Below, piece after piece: positions 1 through 6,941 of a stretch of DNA of 10,253 nucleotides. Origin of the DNA: Bacillota bacterium (lineage in GTDB: Bacteria; Bacillota; DTU025); the NCBI GenBank assembly GCA_012842765.1, contig DUWJ01000312.1, positions 1 through 10,253 of the forward strand, written 5' to 3'. Numbering within the stretch: the stretch's first letter is position 1; the number at the start of each line of letters is the position of its first letter. The translations under genes and the position numbers were made by a program. The notes under the pieces are model-generated. The model searched no databases. It saw nothing but the letters and a program-made list of their open reading frames with translations, and was not told where the DNA came from.

Positions 1-458
1 TCGAGGCAACAGGTGGTGACAGCTTCCACAATCGATGCTGCAAGATGTGAACGGCTATCGTCTGCCAGCAGGGTTGCGGTAACCGCCTCCCTAGAATAGG
101 TGGCATCCGACTGGTTGGTGACTCCGGCCAACACGCGTGTGCGCCTTGCCCGAAGGATTTGGAGTGCGCGATCCAGGGCGGCCGCCCTCACTGTCCCATC
201 TGGTTGTATGCGGATGAAAGTGTATATGATTTCATTGAAAGGTTCCGGAGACGCGAGGGCGTCTGCGATCCCTTCCGCAACCGCGTAATCGGGCACAAAC
301 CCGATCAGCCTGTGCTTTCGCGGAATGTGAAGCACTTGCCCGGGACGCACGTCGTACGGCTCTTCTATGGAGTTAGCTTGTGCTATCGCTCGATAGTCAT
401 GGCGGAATCTCTGCGCTATGAGCCATAGAGTATCTCCGCTTTGGACTGTATAATGCAT
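1..458 (-). CDS. LysM plus GH18 spore-type peptidoglycan hydrolase, 5' part only
   Basis: The gene reads leftwards and runs off the window edge, giving 152 visible residues with no stop. The start is the ATG at 458, with AGGAGG about 8 bases upstream; a nearer-looking ATG at 465 is in another frame and stops quickly. Residues 1-46 are a textbook LysM domain (HYTVQSGDTLWLIAQRF, then an Asn-containing middle and RPGQVLHIP), which binds glycan chains of peptidoglycan. From about residue 50 the text (LIGFVPDY, then EIIYTFIRIQPDGTV, then RRTRVLAGVTN) fits the first strands of a glycosyl hydrolase family 18 barrel of the YaaH/SleL kind. These spore enzymes act on N-acetylglucosaminyl bonds in cortex fragments at germination or sit in the coat. 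The catalytic DxxDxxE lies beyond the window edge, so activity cannot be checked. There is no signal peptide, as usual for coat-associated family members. Confidence 0.85.
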   Translation of the reverse strand, partial: MHYTVQSGDTLWLIAQRFRHDYRAIAQANSIEEPYDVRPGQVLHIPRKHRLIGFVPDYAVAEGIADALASPEPFNEIIYTFIRIQPDGTVRAAALDRALQILRARRTRVLAGVTNQSDATYSREAVTATLLADDSRSHLAASIVEAVTTCCL

Positions 459-497
459 TCATGCCGCCTCCTGCGAGCGGTGATAACCTGAACACTA

Positions 498-525
498 CAA
501 GCTATGCAAAAGGTCATAAAAAAGT
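498..525 (-). promoter_or_regulatory. Candidate sporulation (sigma-K-like) promoter
   Basis: Read on the minus strand, an AC dinucleotide (524-525) is followed after 17 bases by CATAGCTTG (498-506). That is one mismatch from the sigma-K pattern AC-N16/17-CATAnnnTA. It lies 40-65 bases upstream of the LysM/GH18 start and would give a leader of roughly 30 bases. I saw no good sigma-A promoter in this 106-base gap and no convincing terminator after the upstream gene, so read-through from the metal transporter operon is the alternative. The motif is short and could occur by chance. Confidence 0.25.
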
Positions 526-564
526 TCCCGCTCATGGAGACGGCATACTTAGTATATTTGCGCG

Positions 565-1107
565 CTATGAGGATTTGGTTGTTTTCTTTGTCGTCCCGTA
601 TCTATCCGTGACTGCTCCAGTTCTGAGCAGCGCCTCAGATACAAGCACTGCGAGGGCGCCTCCTGCCAGCGCCGTGAAGAGCTGCGGGGAGCCCATGGCT
701 TTCGCGGCTGCTTCAGGCAATGACAGAAGGTGTTTGGCGCTTAATGAGATGAAGAGAAACTTGATCACAGAAGCGACCGCGATACCTAGAATGCGGATGG
801 ACAGACTCTTGCCTTTGCCTGTTTCGTCTATGAGGCCGAAGATGATGCACAAAGATGCATTTCCTAGCTGGATAACGGGGACCAGGGGCCCTGCCGCCAT
901 TATCCCTACCATCCATGCGACAAGCGGCGTTGCAAGGCCTATAACGGCTCCGCTCCACATGCCAACGAGGATGACTGAGAGGAATAGAAACATGTTGACT
1001 ACGGGTCCGGTAAATGCTTGAGGCAACTTGAAGACCACCTGAAACGCGAGGGTCATAGCCAACAGAATTGCTGTTCGAGTTATCCAGTTGACTGGCTTTC
1101 CTGACAT
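565..1107 (-). CDS. ECF transporter S component (orphan, substrate unknown)
   Basis: A 180-residue, very hydrophobic protein with about five to six membrane segments (roughly residues 8-25, 34-50, 52-70, 74-93, 103-124 and 142-161) and a short basic tail (TTKKTTKSS). The N-terminus (WITRTAILLAMTLAFQVVF) and the pattern of membrane segments resemble S components of energy-coupling factor importers, which capture a vitamin or metal and dock on a shared EcfA/EcfA'/EcfT module. No EcfA or EcfT gene is in the window, so it would have to be a group II (shared module) type. I chose the ATG at 1107, 10 bases after AGGAG (1118-1122); GTG codons at 1116 and 1113 sit too close to that site. It starts 21 bases after the ZIP gene stop, in the same direction, so the two are probably co-transcribed. 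Substrate cannot be told from sequence. Confidence 0.7.
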   Translation of the reverse strand: MSGKPVNWITRTAILLAMTLAFQVVFKLPQAFTGPVVNMFLFLSVILVGMWSGAVIGLATPLVAWMVGIMAAGPLVPVIQLGNASLCIIFGLIDETGKGKSLSIRILGIAVASVIKFLFISLSAKHLLSLPEAAAKAMGSPQLFTALAGGALAVLVSEALLRTGAVTDRYGTTKKTTKSS

Positions 1108-1128
1108 CAGCACCACGCTCCTATGCCT

Positions 1129-1869
1129 TTAGTATCCGTAAATGAGCAGCATGCCTGCGAGTATTCCGATCACTATTCCGAAGGTTCCAGAGTGTCCATC
1201 AGCGAATTCCTGAGCGTCAGGTATGAGCTCGTCAGCGGTGATGAACACCATGGCGCCTCCGGCAAAAGCCAGAGAGACGGCGAGCATGCCATTGGAGATG
1301 TCTCCGATAGCAGCGCCTACAAATGCCCCTAACGCCATTGGCAGACCTGCGAGGGCGCCATATAGTGTGCTTTGCTTTCTGCCAACGCCTCCTGCACACA
1401 TGGGTGCAGCCATGGCCATGCCTTCCGGGATGTTGTGAATGGCAATGGTGAGAGCCACTGAAAGGCCAAGCGAGTTGCCATGAGCGTAACCCGCTCCAAT
1501 AGCCAACCCCTCCGGCAGATTGTGCATGGCAATTCCGATCCCCGTGAGAAGCCCTGCTTTGAGAAACCGATTCTGCTTACAGTCTTCTGAGACGAAGTGG
1601 AAATGGGGTATCAGAAGATCCATGATTCCTGTGGCCCCGACGCCGAGCAAAAAACCGCCTACTGTCTGCGCAACCCCGCCTATTTCTATGGCTTCGGGGA
1701 TAAGGTCGAGGAAGACTATTGACAGCATTACTCCGGCGGCTGTCCCCATGAGCGTCGAGAGAGTGCGCCGCTTGGGAGTCCCCGATGCTGCTGTCAGAAA
1801 AGCGCCGAACCCTGTGCCGAGGACGCCCGCTGCAAGCCCTAGAAGTGTTGCATTCCAGATGTGCTGCAA
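1129..1869 (-). CDS. ZIP family divalent metal transporter
   Basis: A 246-residue integral membrane protein of the ZIP family (ZupT/GufA type), which imports Zn, Fe, Mn or similar ions across the cytoplasmic membrane. The two diagnostic metal-site helices are present: HNLPEGLAIG (residues 116-125) and HNIPEGMAMA (145-154). A His-rich turn, IPHFHF, lies near residue 90, and acidic helices DLIPEA (55-60) and DELIPDA (213-219) are typical of bacterial ZIPs. I take the TTG at 1869 as the start, because a strong AGGAGGTG (1875-1882) precedes it by 5 bases. An in-frame ATG at 1893 abuts the -10 box and would lie upstream of the transcription start. It heads the leftward unit and is followed 21 bases later by the ECF S component. 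Metal specificity is not evident. Confidence 0.92.
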   Translation of the reverse strand: MQHIWNATLLGLAAGVLGTGFGAFLTAASGTPKRRTLSTLMGTAAGVMLSIVFLDLIPEAIEIGGVAQTVGGFLLGVGATGIMDLLIPHFHFVSEDCKQNRFLKAGLLTGIGIAMHNLPEGLAIGAGYAHGNSLGLSVALTIAIHNIPEGMAMAAPMCAGGVGRKQSTLYGALAGLPMALGAFVGAAIGDISNGMLAVSLAFAGGAMVFITADELIPDAQEFADGHSGTFGIVIGILAGMLLIYGY

Positions 1870-1893
1870 TTTAGCACCTCCTGCTCTTAGCAT

Positions 1894-1922
1894 ATTCTAC
1901 GTCCATGCACCTCCCATGTCAA
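1894..1922 (-). promoter_or_regulatory. Sigma-A promoter of the ZIP transporter unit
   Basis: On the minus strand a perfect TTGACA (1917-1922) and TAGAAT (1894-1899, five of six consensus) are separated by exactly 17 bases. Transcription would start near 1887, about 18 bases before the TTG start at 1869 and just ahead of its ribosome binding site. It is back to back with the coaX promoter; about 28 bases separate the two, leaving room for a shared regulator, but I found no convincing Zur, Fur or MntR box. Confidence 0.8.
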
Positions 1923-1970
1923 AACCGAATGTACAGGAGATTAGGGCACATGATGGACGAGATCGCTGTA

Positions 1971-1979
1971 TGGTATAAT
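1971..1979 (+). promoter_or_regulatory. Extended -10 promoter of the coaX-hflX-dusB unit
   Basis: TGGTATAAT is a perfect extended -10 element (TG at 1971-1972, TATAAT at 1974-1979). The position 17 bases upstream (1951-1956, TGATGG) is a poor -35, as is common when the TGn extension is present. Transcription would start near 1986, almost on the GGAGAG ribosome binding site, giving a leader of only about 14 bases before the ATG at 2000. Confidence 0.7.
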
Positions 1980-1999
1980 TGCGCGGAGAGGGTGGTCGG

Positions 2000-2767
2000 A
2001 TGATTCTCGCAATTGATGTGGGCAATACCAATACTGTGCTAGGTGTATTCGATGGCGAAGAACTCCTTGCAGACTACAGAGTATCCACAGACAGGCAAAG
2101 GACTGCTGATGAATGGGGCATGCTTTTGCTGGAATTGCTTGACCATGCGAAAATCGATGGGGCTGCGATTTCCGGAGTGATTATCTCGTCAGTCGTTCCT
2201 CCGATAATCACGGAACTTGCGAAGATGTCGCGCAGGTACTTTCGGTGCGATCCTGAAGTTGTAGGGCCGGGGATGAAGACGGGAATTTCCATAAGATACG
2301 AAAATCCGAAAGAAGTGGGGGCCGACAGGATCGTAAATGCCGTTGCCGGGTACGAGCTGTACGGCGGGCCTCTAATTATTGTAGATTTCGGCACCGCCAC
2401 CACTTTTTGTGCTATTGGTCAAACAGGCGATTACCTTGGCGGCGCTATCGCCCCCGGGATTATGATATCAGCTGAAGCTTTGTATATGAGGGCGGCCCGT
2501 CTTCCTAGGGTGGAGTTGACGAAGCCGCAGTCTGTTATAGGCAAGAACACAGTTTCAAGCATGCAGGCCGGAATCCTATACGGCTTCGTGGGCCAGGTTG
2601 ATGAGATCGTCCGAAGAATAAAGCAGGAGCTTGGGGGCGATCCGAAAGTGATTGCCACTGGAGGGCTTGCGGAAGTGATATCTCTTGAGTCAGATCATAT
2701 CGATGAGGTCAATCAAAACTTGACGCTAATAGGGCTGCGCATTTTATGGGAGAGGAATCATTCTTAG
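2000..2767 (+). CDS. coaX: Type III pantothenate kinase
   Basis: CoaX phosphorylates pantothenate with ATP, the first step of coenzyme A synthesis; it acts in the cytosol as a dimer of the ASKHA fold. The 255-residue length is typical. The phosphate-binding [10 protein letters not shown] (residues 6-15) opens the protein. GADR (107-110) carries the catalytic Asp109, and DFGTATTF (129-136) followed by GGAIAPGI (147-154) forms the second nucleotide and monovalent cation region. I chose the ATG at 2000 over an in-frame TTG at 1979: GGAGAG sits 9 bases ahead of the ATG, the homology begins there ([10 protein letters not shown]), and the TTG lies inside the -10 box. It is first in the unit, with hflX 15 bases downstream. 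Confidence 0.96.
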   Translation: MILAIDVGNTNTVLGVFDGEELLADYRVSTDRQRTADEWGMLLLELLDHAKIDGAAISGVIISSVVPPIITELAKMSRRYFRCDPEVVGPGMKTGISIRYENPKEVGADRIVNAVAGYELYGGPLIIVDFGTATTFCAIGQTGDYLGGAIAPGIMISAEALYMRAARLPRVELTKPQSVIGKNTVSSMQAGILYGFVGQVDEIVRRIKQELGGDPKVIATGGLAEVISLESDHIDEVNQNLTLIGLRILWERNHS

Positions 2768-2782
2768 GCTCAGCGGGGTGAT

Positions 2783-4108
2783 ATGTTGAATACCAGTTTC
2801 AGCCTTGAGGGTGCAAACAACAGCTCGTTGCATTCCGGATCAGGCGACAATATGGAAAGGGCGGTGTTGGTGGGCCTGGAGACCGCCGCTCCTTCTGCGT
2901 GGAACATAGACGACTCCATAGGAGAGCTGGCACATTTGACTGAAACTGCTGGGGCAGCCGTGGTCGCCACAGTCATCCAGAAGAAGGGCAAACCTGATCC
3001 CGCTTATTACGTGGGAGAGGGCAAAGCTCGGGAGATCGAGATGGTTCGGTCGGCGACAGAGGCCAACCTCGTCATCTTCGACGACGAACTGACTCCTGCG
3101 CAACAGCGAAATCTGGAGGAGATCATAGAAGGGCGAATAATCGACAGGACTGAGCTGATCCTCGATATTTTCGCTCAGCGTGCTGCGACATCTGAAGGTA
3201 AACTCCAGGTTGAGTTGGCGCAACTCAATTACATGCTTCCAAGGTTGGCTGGCCGAGGGACAGAGATGTCGCGGCTTGGGGGCGGTATCGGTACCCGGGG
3301 GCCTGGAGAGACCAGACTTGAGGCGGACCGCAGGACGATCAGAAACCGTATATCCAGCATCACCCGCGAGCTTGAGACGGTCAGGCAGCGCCGCACGGTG
3401 CAGCGGCAAAAGAGGCGTGATGCCGATCTCCCGCTTGTTGCGTTGGTGGGCTACACCAATGCAGGCAAGTCAAGTTTGCTCAACACCCTTACCGGGGCTG
3501 AAGTCCTTGTAGAGGACAAGCTCTTTGCCACCCTCGATCCGACGACTCGTCGATACACGCTCCCTGACGGGCGGGCGCTCTTGCTCACGGATACCGTTGG
3601 TTTTATACAGAAACTGCCTCATCATTTGATAATGGCGTTCCGGGCCACGATGGAAGAGGTCGTGGATGCTGATATGCTGTTGCACGTGGTCGACGCTTCT
3701 CACCCGCAGGCAGTGGAGCATTGCGAAGCCGTCTTTGATGTATTGCGCGAGATCGATGCCGCGGACCATCCGGTCATCACTGTGCTCAACAAATCAGATT
3801 TGCCCGAATCGGGCCCGATGATAGAGAGGCTGCATCATGCCTACCCGAAAAGTGTTGCCGTTTCCGCAGTAACAGGCGACGGGCTCGATGATCTTGCTGA
3901 GATGATATCGGAGGAGTTATCCAGCTGGAGGGTGAGGATCGAGGAGCTCGTGCCCTACGGTGATCCCGTGCTAGGACTGATCAGAGCAAGGGGCAGGGTA
4001 ATCTCTGAAGTGTATCGCGAGGACGGCGTTGCCATCGTGGCAGAAGTAGATCGCATGGTCGCAGGACAGGTAAGAAAGGCGAGATCCAATGGCTCTAAGC
4101 GCCAGTGA
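2783..4108 (+). CDS. hflX: Ribosome-associated GTPase HflX
   Basis: HflX is a GTPase that binds the 50S subunit and splits stalled ribosomes. The 441 residues show the expected order. First comes an N-terminal HflX domain (about 27-200), with [11 protein letters not shown] near 76-86 and the family hallmark around residues 165-180 ([17 protein letters not shown]). A helical linker leads to the G domain: P-loop GYTNAGKS (223-230), TLDPTTR (250-256), DTVGF (270-274), NKSD (336-339) and SAVTG (361-365). A short C-terminal domain follows. The start at 2783 has a GGGGTG site ahead of it; the ATG of MERAVLVGL, codon 24, is a possible alternative and is where the family's usual N-terminal strand begins. 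The 3' end overlaps dusB by 20 bases, suggesting coupled translation. Confidence 0.96.
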   Translation: MLNTSFSLEGANNSSLHSGSGDNMERAVLVGLETAAPSAWNIDDSIGELAHLTETAGAAVVATVIQKKGKPDPAYYVGEGKAREIEMVRSATEANLVIFDDELTPAQQRNLEEIIEGRIIDRTELILDIFAQRAATSEGKLQVELAQLNYMLPRLAGRGTEMSRLGGGIGTRGPGETRLEADRRTIRNRISSITRELETVRQRRTVQRQKRRDADLPLVALVGYTNAGKSSLLNTLTGAEVLVEDKLFATLDPTTRRYTLPDGRALLLTDTVGFIQKLPHHLIMAFRATMEEVVDADMLLHVVDASHPQAVEHCEAVFDVLREIDAADHPVITVLNKSDLPESGPMIERLHHAYPKSVAVSAVTGDGLDDLAEMISEELSSWRVRIEELVPYGDPVLGLIRARGRVISEVYREDGVAIVAEVDRMVAGQVRKARSNGSKRQ

Positions 4109-5126
4109 CTCCTCTTTTCGGCGGGAGCCGGATTCCGTTCTTGCCGATGGTTTTGCCATCGGCGGCGTGCGCGTGATGAATCCGCTTGTGCTTGCGCCAA
4201 TGGCTGGCGTGAGCGATGCCCCCTTCCGGCGGATATGCAAAGAGATGGGCTGTGCCCTTGTCTATACGGAGATGATCAGCGGCATGGCCCTGGTATATCG
4301 AAATCGGCGCACCCTGGACATGCTGCATGTCTCGGAAGACGAGCACCCCATTGCCATACAGCTCTTCGGGTCGGATCCGCGTGTAATGGCCAGCGCAGCT
4401 CGGATTGTGATGGATGGCGGAGCAGACGTGATCGACATCAACATGGGATGTCCTGTGCCTAAGATCGTGAACAACGGTGAGGGTTCGGCGTTGATGCGGG
4501 ATCCTGAGAGAGCGTGGGCTATTGTTGCAGCTGTGCGGCAGGCGGTTGACGTTCCTGTTACAGTCAAGATCCGCAAGGGATGGGATGACTCCAGCGTGAA
4601 CGCTGTCGAGTTTGCCAAGGGTTGCGTGGATGCTGGGGCGGATGGGGTCGCCGTTCATGGCCGGACGCGTGAACAGGGCTACAGTGGCGATGCTGACTGG
4701 AACATAATCGCTCAAGTTGCTCATGCGGTGGATGTGCCAGTGATCGGCAATGGGGACGTAATCAGCGCCGAGAATTCTTTCGAAATGCTGGAGAGCACGG
4801 GGTGCGCCGGGGTTATGATCGGCCGTGGGGCACTGGGTAACCCTTGGATCTTCCGAGATTGTCTGCATTATCTGGCTACAGGCACGCATCTTCCTCAGCC
4901 TCAGCCCCGCGATAGGATTTCTATGGCATTACGCCATCTCGATGACGCTGTCGATCTCAAGGGGGAAAAGGTAGCCGTGCGCGAGATGCGAAAACACATG
5001 GCTTGGTATATTAAAGGGCTTCGGGGTGCAGCCCGTATCCGCGAGGCAATAAATGCTTCGGAGGACGCTGAAGCATTGCGTAGTATTATGCGTGCTTACT
5101 TGAGACAACTTGAGGACGGCGTTTGA
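4089..5126 (+). CDS. dusB: tRNA-dihydrouridine synthase, DusB type
   Basis: This FMN enzyme reduces uridines in the tRNA D-loop to dihydrouridine using NAD(P)H. The TIM-barrel core starts at about residue 22 ([22 protein letters not shown]), and the active-site cysteine is Cys121 in INMGCPVPK. The FMN phosphate region is [12 protein letters not shown] (about 244-255), and a C-terminal helical tRNA-binding domain follows ([21 protein letters not shown]). At 345 residues it is slightly longer than the usual 320-330. The extra ~20 N-terminal residues come from a start inside the end of hflX. No start codon lies between that ATG and the first conserved strand, and AAGG at 4076-4079 supports it. 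A terminator 48 bases after the stop closes the unit. Confidence 0.95.
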   Translation: MALSASDSSFRREPDSVLADGFAIGGVRVMNPLVLAPMAGVSDAPFRRICKEMGCALVYTEMISGMALVYRNRRTLDMLHVSEDEHPIAIQLFGSDPRVMASAARIVMDGGADVIDINMGCPVPKIVNNGEGSALMRDPERAWAIVAAVRQAVDVPVTVKIRKGWDDSSVNAVEFAKGCVDAGADGVAVHGRTREQGYSGDADWNIIAQVAHAVDVPVIGNGDVISAENSFEMLESTGCAGVMIGRGALGNPWIFRDCLHYLATGTHLPQPQPRDRISMALRHLDDAVDLKGEKVAVREMRKHMAWYIKGLRGAARIREAINASEDAEALRSIMRAYLRQLEDGV

Positions 5127-5173
5127 AGCAGTTTCGTGGGCAATTGACTGTTGCGGAGGGAATGTCGCCTTTG

Positions 5174-5204
5174 ACCGCCTCATGCCTGGGCGGTGTTTTG
5201 TTTT
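5174..5204 (+). terminator. Intrinsic terminator after dusB
   Basis: ACCGCC (5174-5179) and GGCGGT (5189-5194) form a 6-bp GC-rich stem with a 9-base loop, followed directly by GTTTTGTTTT. It separates the coaX-hflX-dusB unit from the next promoter 32 bases downstream. Confidence 0.85.
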
Positions 5205-5235
5205 GCGTCTGTGCAAGGAAACACCCGAAAAACAC

Positions 5236-5264
5236 TTGTTTGCAGGTGCGTCCTCTGGTAAAAT
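5236..5264 (+). promoter_or_regulatory. Promoter of the HTH / Rossmann-like gene pair
   Basis: TTGTTT (5236-5241), a 17-base spacer and TAAAAT (5259-5264) preceded by a TGn extension (5256-5258) make a strong sigma-A promoter. Transcription should start near 5271, inside the first of two palindromes, about 50 bases before the TTG start of the downstream gene. Confidence 0.8.
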
Positions 5265-5267
5265 CGG

Positions 5268-5291
5268 TGTGTGCACACAAATGTGAACATT
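5268..5291. promoter_or_regulatory. Two abutting 12-bp palindromes, candidate operator
   Basis: TGTGTGCACACA (5268-5279) is a perfect 12-bp palindrome. The next 12 bases, AATGTGAACATT (5280-5291), are a second inverted repeat with 5-bp arms around a GA centre. The dyad centres are 12 bp apart, close to one helical turn, and the first covers the predicted transcription start. This is the expected layout of a repressor operator; the obvious candidate ligand is the helix-turn-helix protein encoded just downstream. That link is inference. Confidence 0.55.
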
Positions 5292-5320
5292 CCTACGTCT
5301 GTCTTCTGCGGGGGGTGGGC

Positions 5321-5863
5321 TTGACGAATCTCATACGCATTGGCGACAAGGTTGTTGACAGGGACAGGATTGACAGGGCCCTCGATAAGCTGTTTGATAT
5401 GCGACAGAACGGAGCGTCCCAGGCTGAAGTGGCTGCAGCCTTAGGAACAGATAGATCATTCGTGTCGCGCCTTGAGAATCTCGGCGAGATTCGAAAGGGC
5501 GAACGAGTTGCGGTCATCGGCTTTCCAATTGGGAACAAAGAAGAGATAGAACAACTGGCGAAGAAAGCTGGGGTTGACTACGTTTGGCTCATGAATGACG
5601 AGGAACGTTGGGCTTACGTAGAAGACAGGTCCGGAATAGAGCTGCTCAATGATGTGATTCGCGAGATATCAGATTTTAACCAGTATGATCAGGTGATTTT
5701 TCTTGGCTCAGATTTCCGGGTCCGTCTCATCGAGGCGATTCTAGGAGAGAAGGTAACATCAGTAGTGATCGGAAAGTCCCCAATCAAGGAGGATGTCAAC
5801 ATAGATGTGGCGGAAATGATCTCCATCATTAAGGCTGTGCGGGGAGGCGCTGAAAAGGCATGA
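5321..5863 (+). CDS. Helix-turn-helix protein with alpha/beta C-terminal domain, likely autoregulator
   Basis: A 180-residue protein I cannot assign to a named family. A helix-turn-helix lies at about residues 32-54 (ASQAEVAAALGTDRSFVSRL), preceded by a helical stretch with many charges. From about residue 60 there are two alpha/beta segments: GERVAVIGFPIGNKEE with a following DYVWLMNDEER, then YDQVIFLGSDFRVRLIEAIL with TSVVIGK. They alternate hydrophobic strands and helices as a small ligand- or nucleotide-binding domain would. I chose the TTG at 5321, with a G-rich site 6 bases upstream; a GTG at 5315 is an alternative. An open frame continues back to 5123, but that part contains the dusB terminator and the promoter, so it is not coding. 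The stop overlaps the start of the next gene (ATGA), so the two are translated together and probably work on the same substrate or signal. Confidence 0.8.
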   Translation: MTNLIRIGDKVVDRDRIDRALDKLFDMRQNGASQAEVAAALGTDRSFVSRLENLGEIRKGERVAVIGFPIGNKEEIEQLAKKAGVDYVWLMNDEERWAYVEDRSGIELLNDVIREISDFNQYDQVIFLGSDFRVRLIEAILGEKVTSVVIGKSPIKEDVNIDVAEMISIIKAVRGGAEKA

Positions 5864-6780
5864 AGCACGTTGTCAGTGTTAGCATAGGCTCATCCGATCG
5901 TAACCATTCAGCCACTGTTAACTTGCTCGGAGAGGATATCCTTGTGGAGCGAATCGGGACCGACGGAGATATGAATAAAGCGGTCGAGCTCATCAGCGAA
6001 CTCGACGGAAAAGTTGATGCTTTCGGAATGGGCGGCATCGATCTTTACATGGCGGGGGTCGGCAAGAGATACGTCTTTCGGGATGCAAAAAGGATTTCCC
6101 AGGCAGCAAAGAAGACGCCGCTTGTGGACGGCACAATCCTCAAGAGCAGTTTGGAGTATAACGCAGTGAAGTATGCTGCCGAGGTTGAAAAGCTACCCAT
6201 GGCCGGCAAGAATGTATTCGTGGTGTGTGTTATCGATCGGATAGGCATGGGTCGGGCCTTTGAAGAGCTCGGGTGCAACATGGTGTACGGAGACTTGATG
6301 TTCAGCACCGGCATGCATATTCCGCTCTATTCACTTAATTCCATATATAAGTTGGCGCCTATATTCATGCCAATAATGACTCAACTCCCGTTTAGTTGGC
6401 TCTATCCAACGGGCAAGGAACAGAATGCCAGTCGCAAGCGGCCAAAGGACAAGAAACCCAAGTTTCAGAAATACTACAATGACGCTCATGTCATTGCAGG
6501 CGACTTCCATTACATATACAAGTATTTGCCTGAGAATATCAGCGGAAAGATAGTCGTTACGAATACGGTGACTTCGAAGGACGTTGATGAGCTAGGGCGG
6601 CGAGGAGCTAGCGCTCTGGTGACCACGACCCCAGAGATCAATGGGCGCTCATTCGGGGTCAACGTTATCGAGGCAATACTCGTTGCGTTGATCGGCAAAC
6701 CTGTCGAGGATATTAGTGACGAGGATTTTACGGCGATGGTACAATGTCTCGAGATAAAGCCTCGTATTGTGAGGTATTGA
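5860..6780 (+). CDS. Rossmann-like protein of unknown function ('quinate 5-dehydrogenase' by name only)
   Basis: The 306-residue protein starts at the ATG overlapping the upstream stop by 4 bases. I recall relatives in Clostridia carrying the automatic label quinate 5-dehydrogenase; I cannot confirm this here. Visible blocks are FGMGGIDLYMAGVGKRY (55-71), GKNVFVVCVIDRIGMGRAFE (116-135) followed by an acidic strand end YGD (143-145), VIAGDFHYI (211-219), and a C-terminal stretch with TNTVT (234-238), TTTPEINGRSFGVN (255-268) and EAILVAL. The central block has the shape of a Rossmann strand-turn-helix, but the expected GxGxxG is only IDRIGMG. I do not see the Ser-x-Ser and Asn-Lys motifs of shikimate/quinate dehydrogenases, nor any other shikimate pathway gene nearby. 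No signal peptide; a moderately hydrophobic part (about 157-182) is too polar for a clear membrane helix. Enzyme or sensor role is open. Confidence 0.75.
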   Translation: MKHVVSVSIGSSDRNHSATVNLLGEDILVERIGTDGDMNKAVELISELDGKVDAFGMGGIDLYMAGVGKRYVFRDAKRISQAAKKTPLVDGTILKSSLEYNAVKYAAEVEKLPMAGKNVFVVCVIDRIGMGRAFEELGCNMVYGDLMFSTGMHIPLYSLNSIYKLAPIFMPIMTQLPFSWLYPTGKEQNASRKRPKDKKPKFQKYYNDAHVIAGDFHYIYKYLPENISGKIVVTNTVTSKDVDELGRRGASALVTTTPEINGRSFGVNVIEAILVALIGKPVEDISDEDFTAMVQCLEIKPRIVRY

Positions 6781-6788
6781 TGAGGGCG

Positions 6789-6872
6789 AGATGGCAGTTT
6801 TGCCATTAGATGTGCGAACCTATACATGTGTGGCAGACCCTGGCTTCTTGACAACCTGGGGTCTGCTTGCCA
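6789..6872 (+). other. Hairpin-rich transcribed spacer, possible attenuator leader
   Basis: The 247-base gap before greA holds several inverted repeats. One hairpin is ATGGCA (6791-6796) with TGCCAT (6801-6806) and a 4-base loop. A second is GCAGACCC (6833-6840) with GGGTCTGC (6859-6866), an 8-bp stem with an 18-base loop. AGATGGC (6789-6795) is also complementary to GCCATCT (6901-6907), the 3' arm and first T of the terminator, so pairing could be mutually exclusive. I do not recognise a known riboswitch or a T-box (no AGGGTGG-type motif). It may simply be a processed 3' end of the upstream unit. Confidence 0.4.
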
Positions 6873-6890
6873 TAATATTGGCGTGACTTT

Positions 6891-6913
6891 TGGCGGGAGC
6901 GCCATCTTTTTTT
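6891..6913 (+). terminator. Intrinsic terminator between the Rossmann-like gene and greA
   Basis: TGGCG (6891-6895) and CGCCA (6900-6904) form a 5-bp stem with a GGAG loop, followed by TC and seven Ts (6907-6913). The stem is short but GC-rich. A repeat of TTGGCG just upstream (6878-6883) could pair with the same 3' arm. Confidence 0.7.
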
Positions 6914-6941
6914 ACTGCAGCGATTTATGGATCTTTCGGGT

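Noticed and set aside
505..540. Terminator after the ECF S component on the minus strand
   Set aside because: A run of Ts is present, but the only stem before it is about four base pairs with a wobble.
461..1021. 186-residue plus-strand open frame opposite the ECF S component
   Set aside because: The minus-strand frame gives coherent membrane segments and has a ribosome binding site; the plus-strand text is Pro/Thr/Arg-rich shadow sequence.
4095..4889. 264-residue minus-strand open frame opposite dusB
   Set aside because: It lies wholly over a well-conserved gene, has low-complexity His/Ile-rich text without recognisable motifs, and no ribosome binding site was evident.
5123..5320. N-terminal extension of the HTH gene from an open frame starting at 5123
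   Set aside because: This part contains the dusB terminator, a near-consensus promoter and the palindromes; its predicted Cys-rich text has no resemblance to the rest of the protein.
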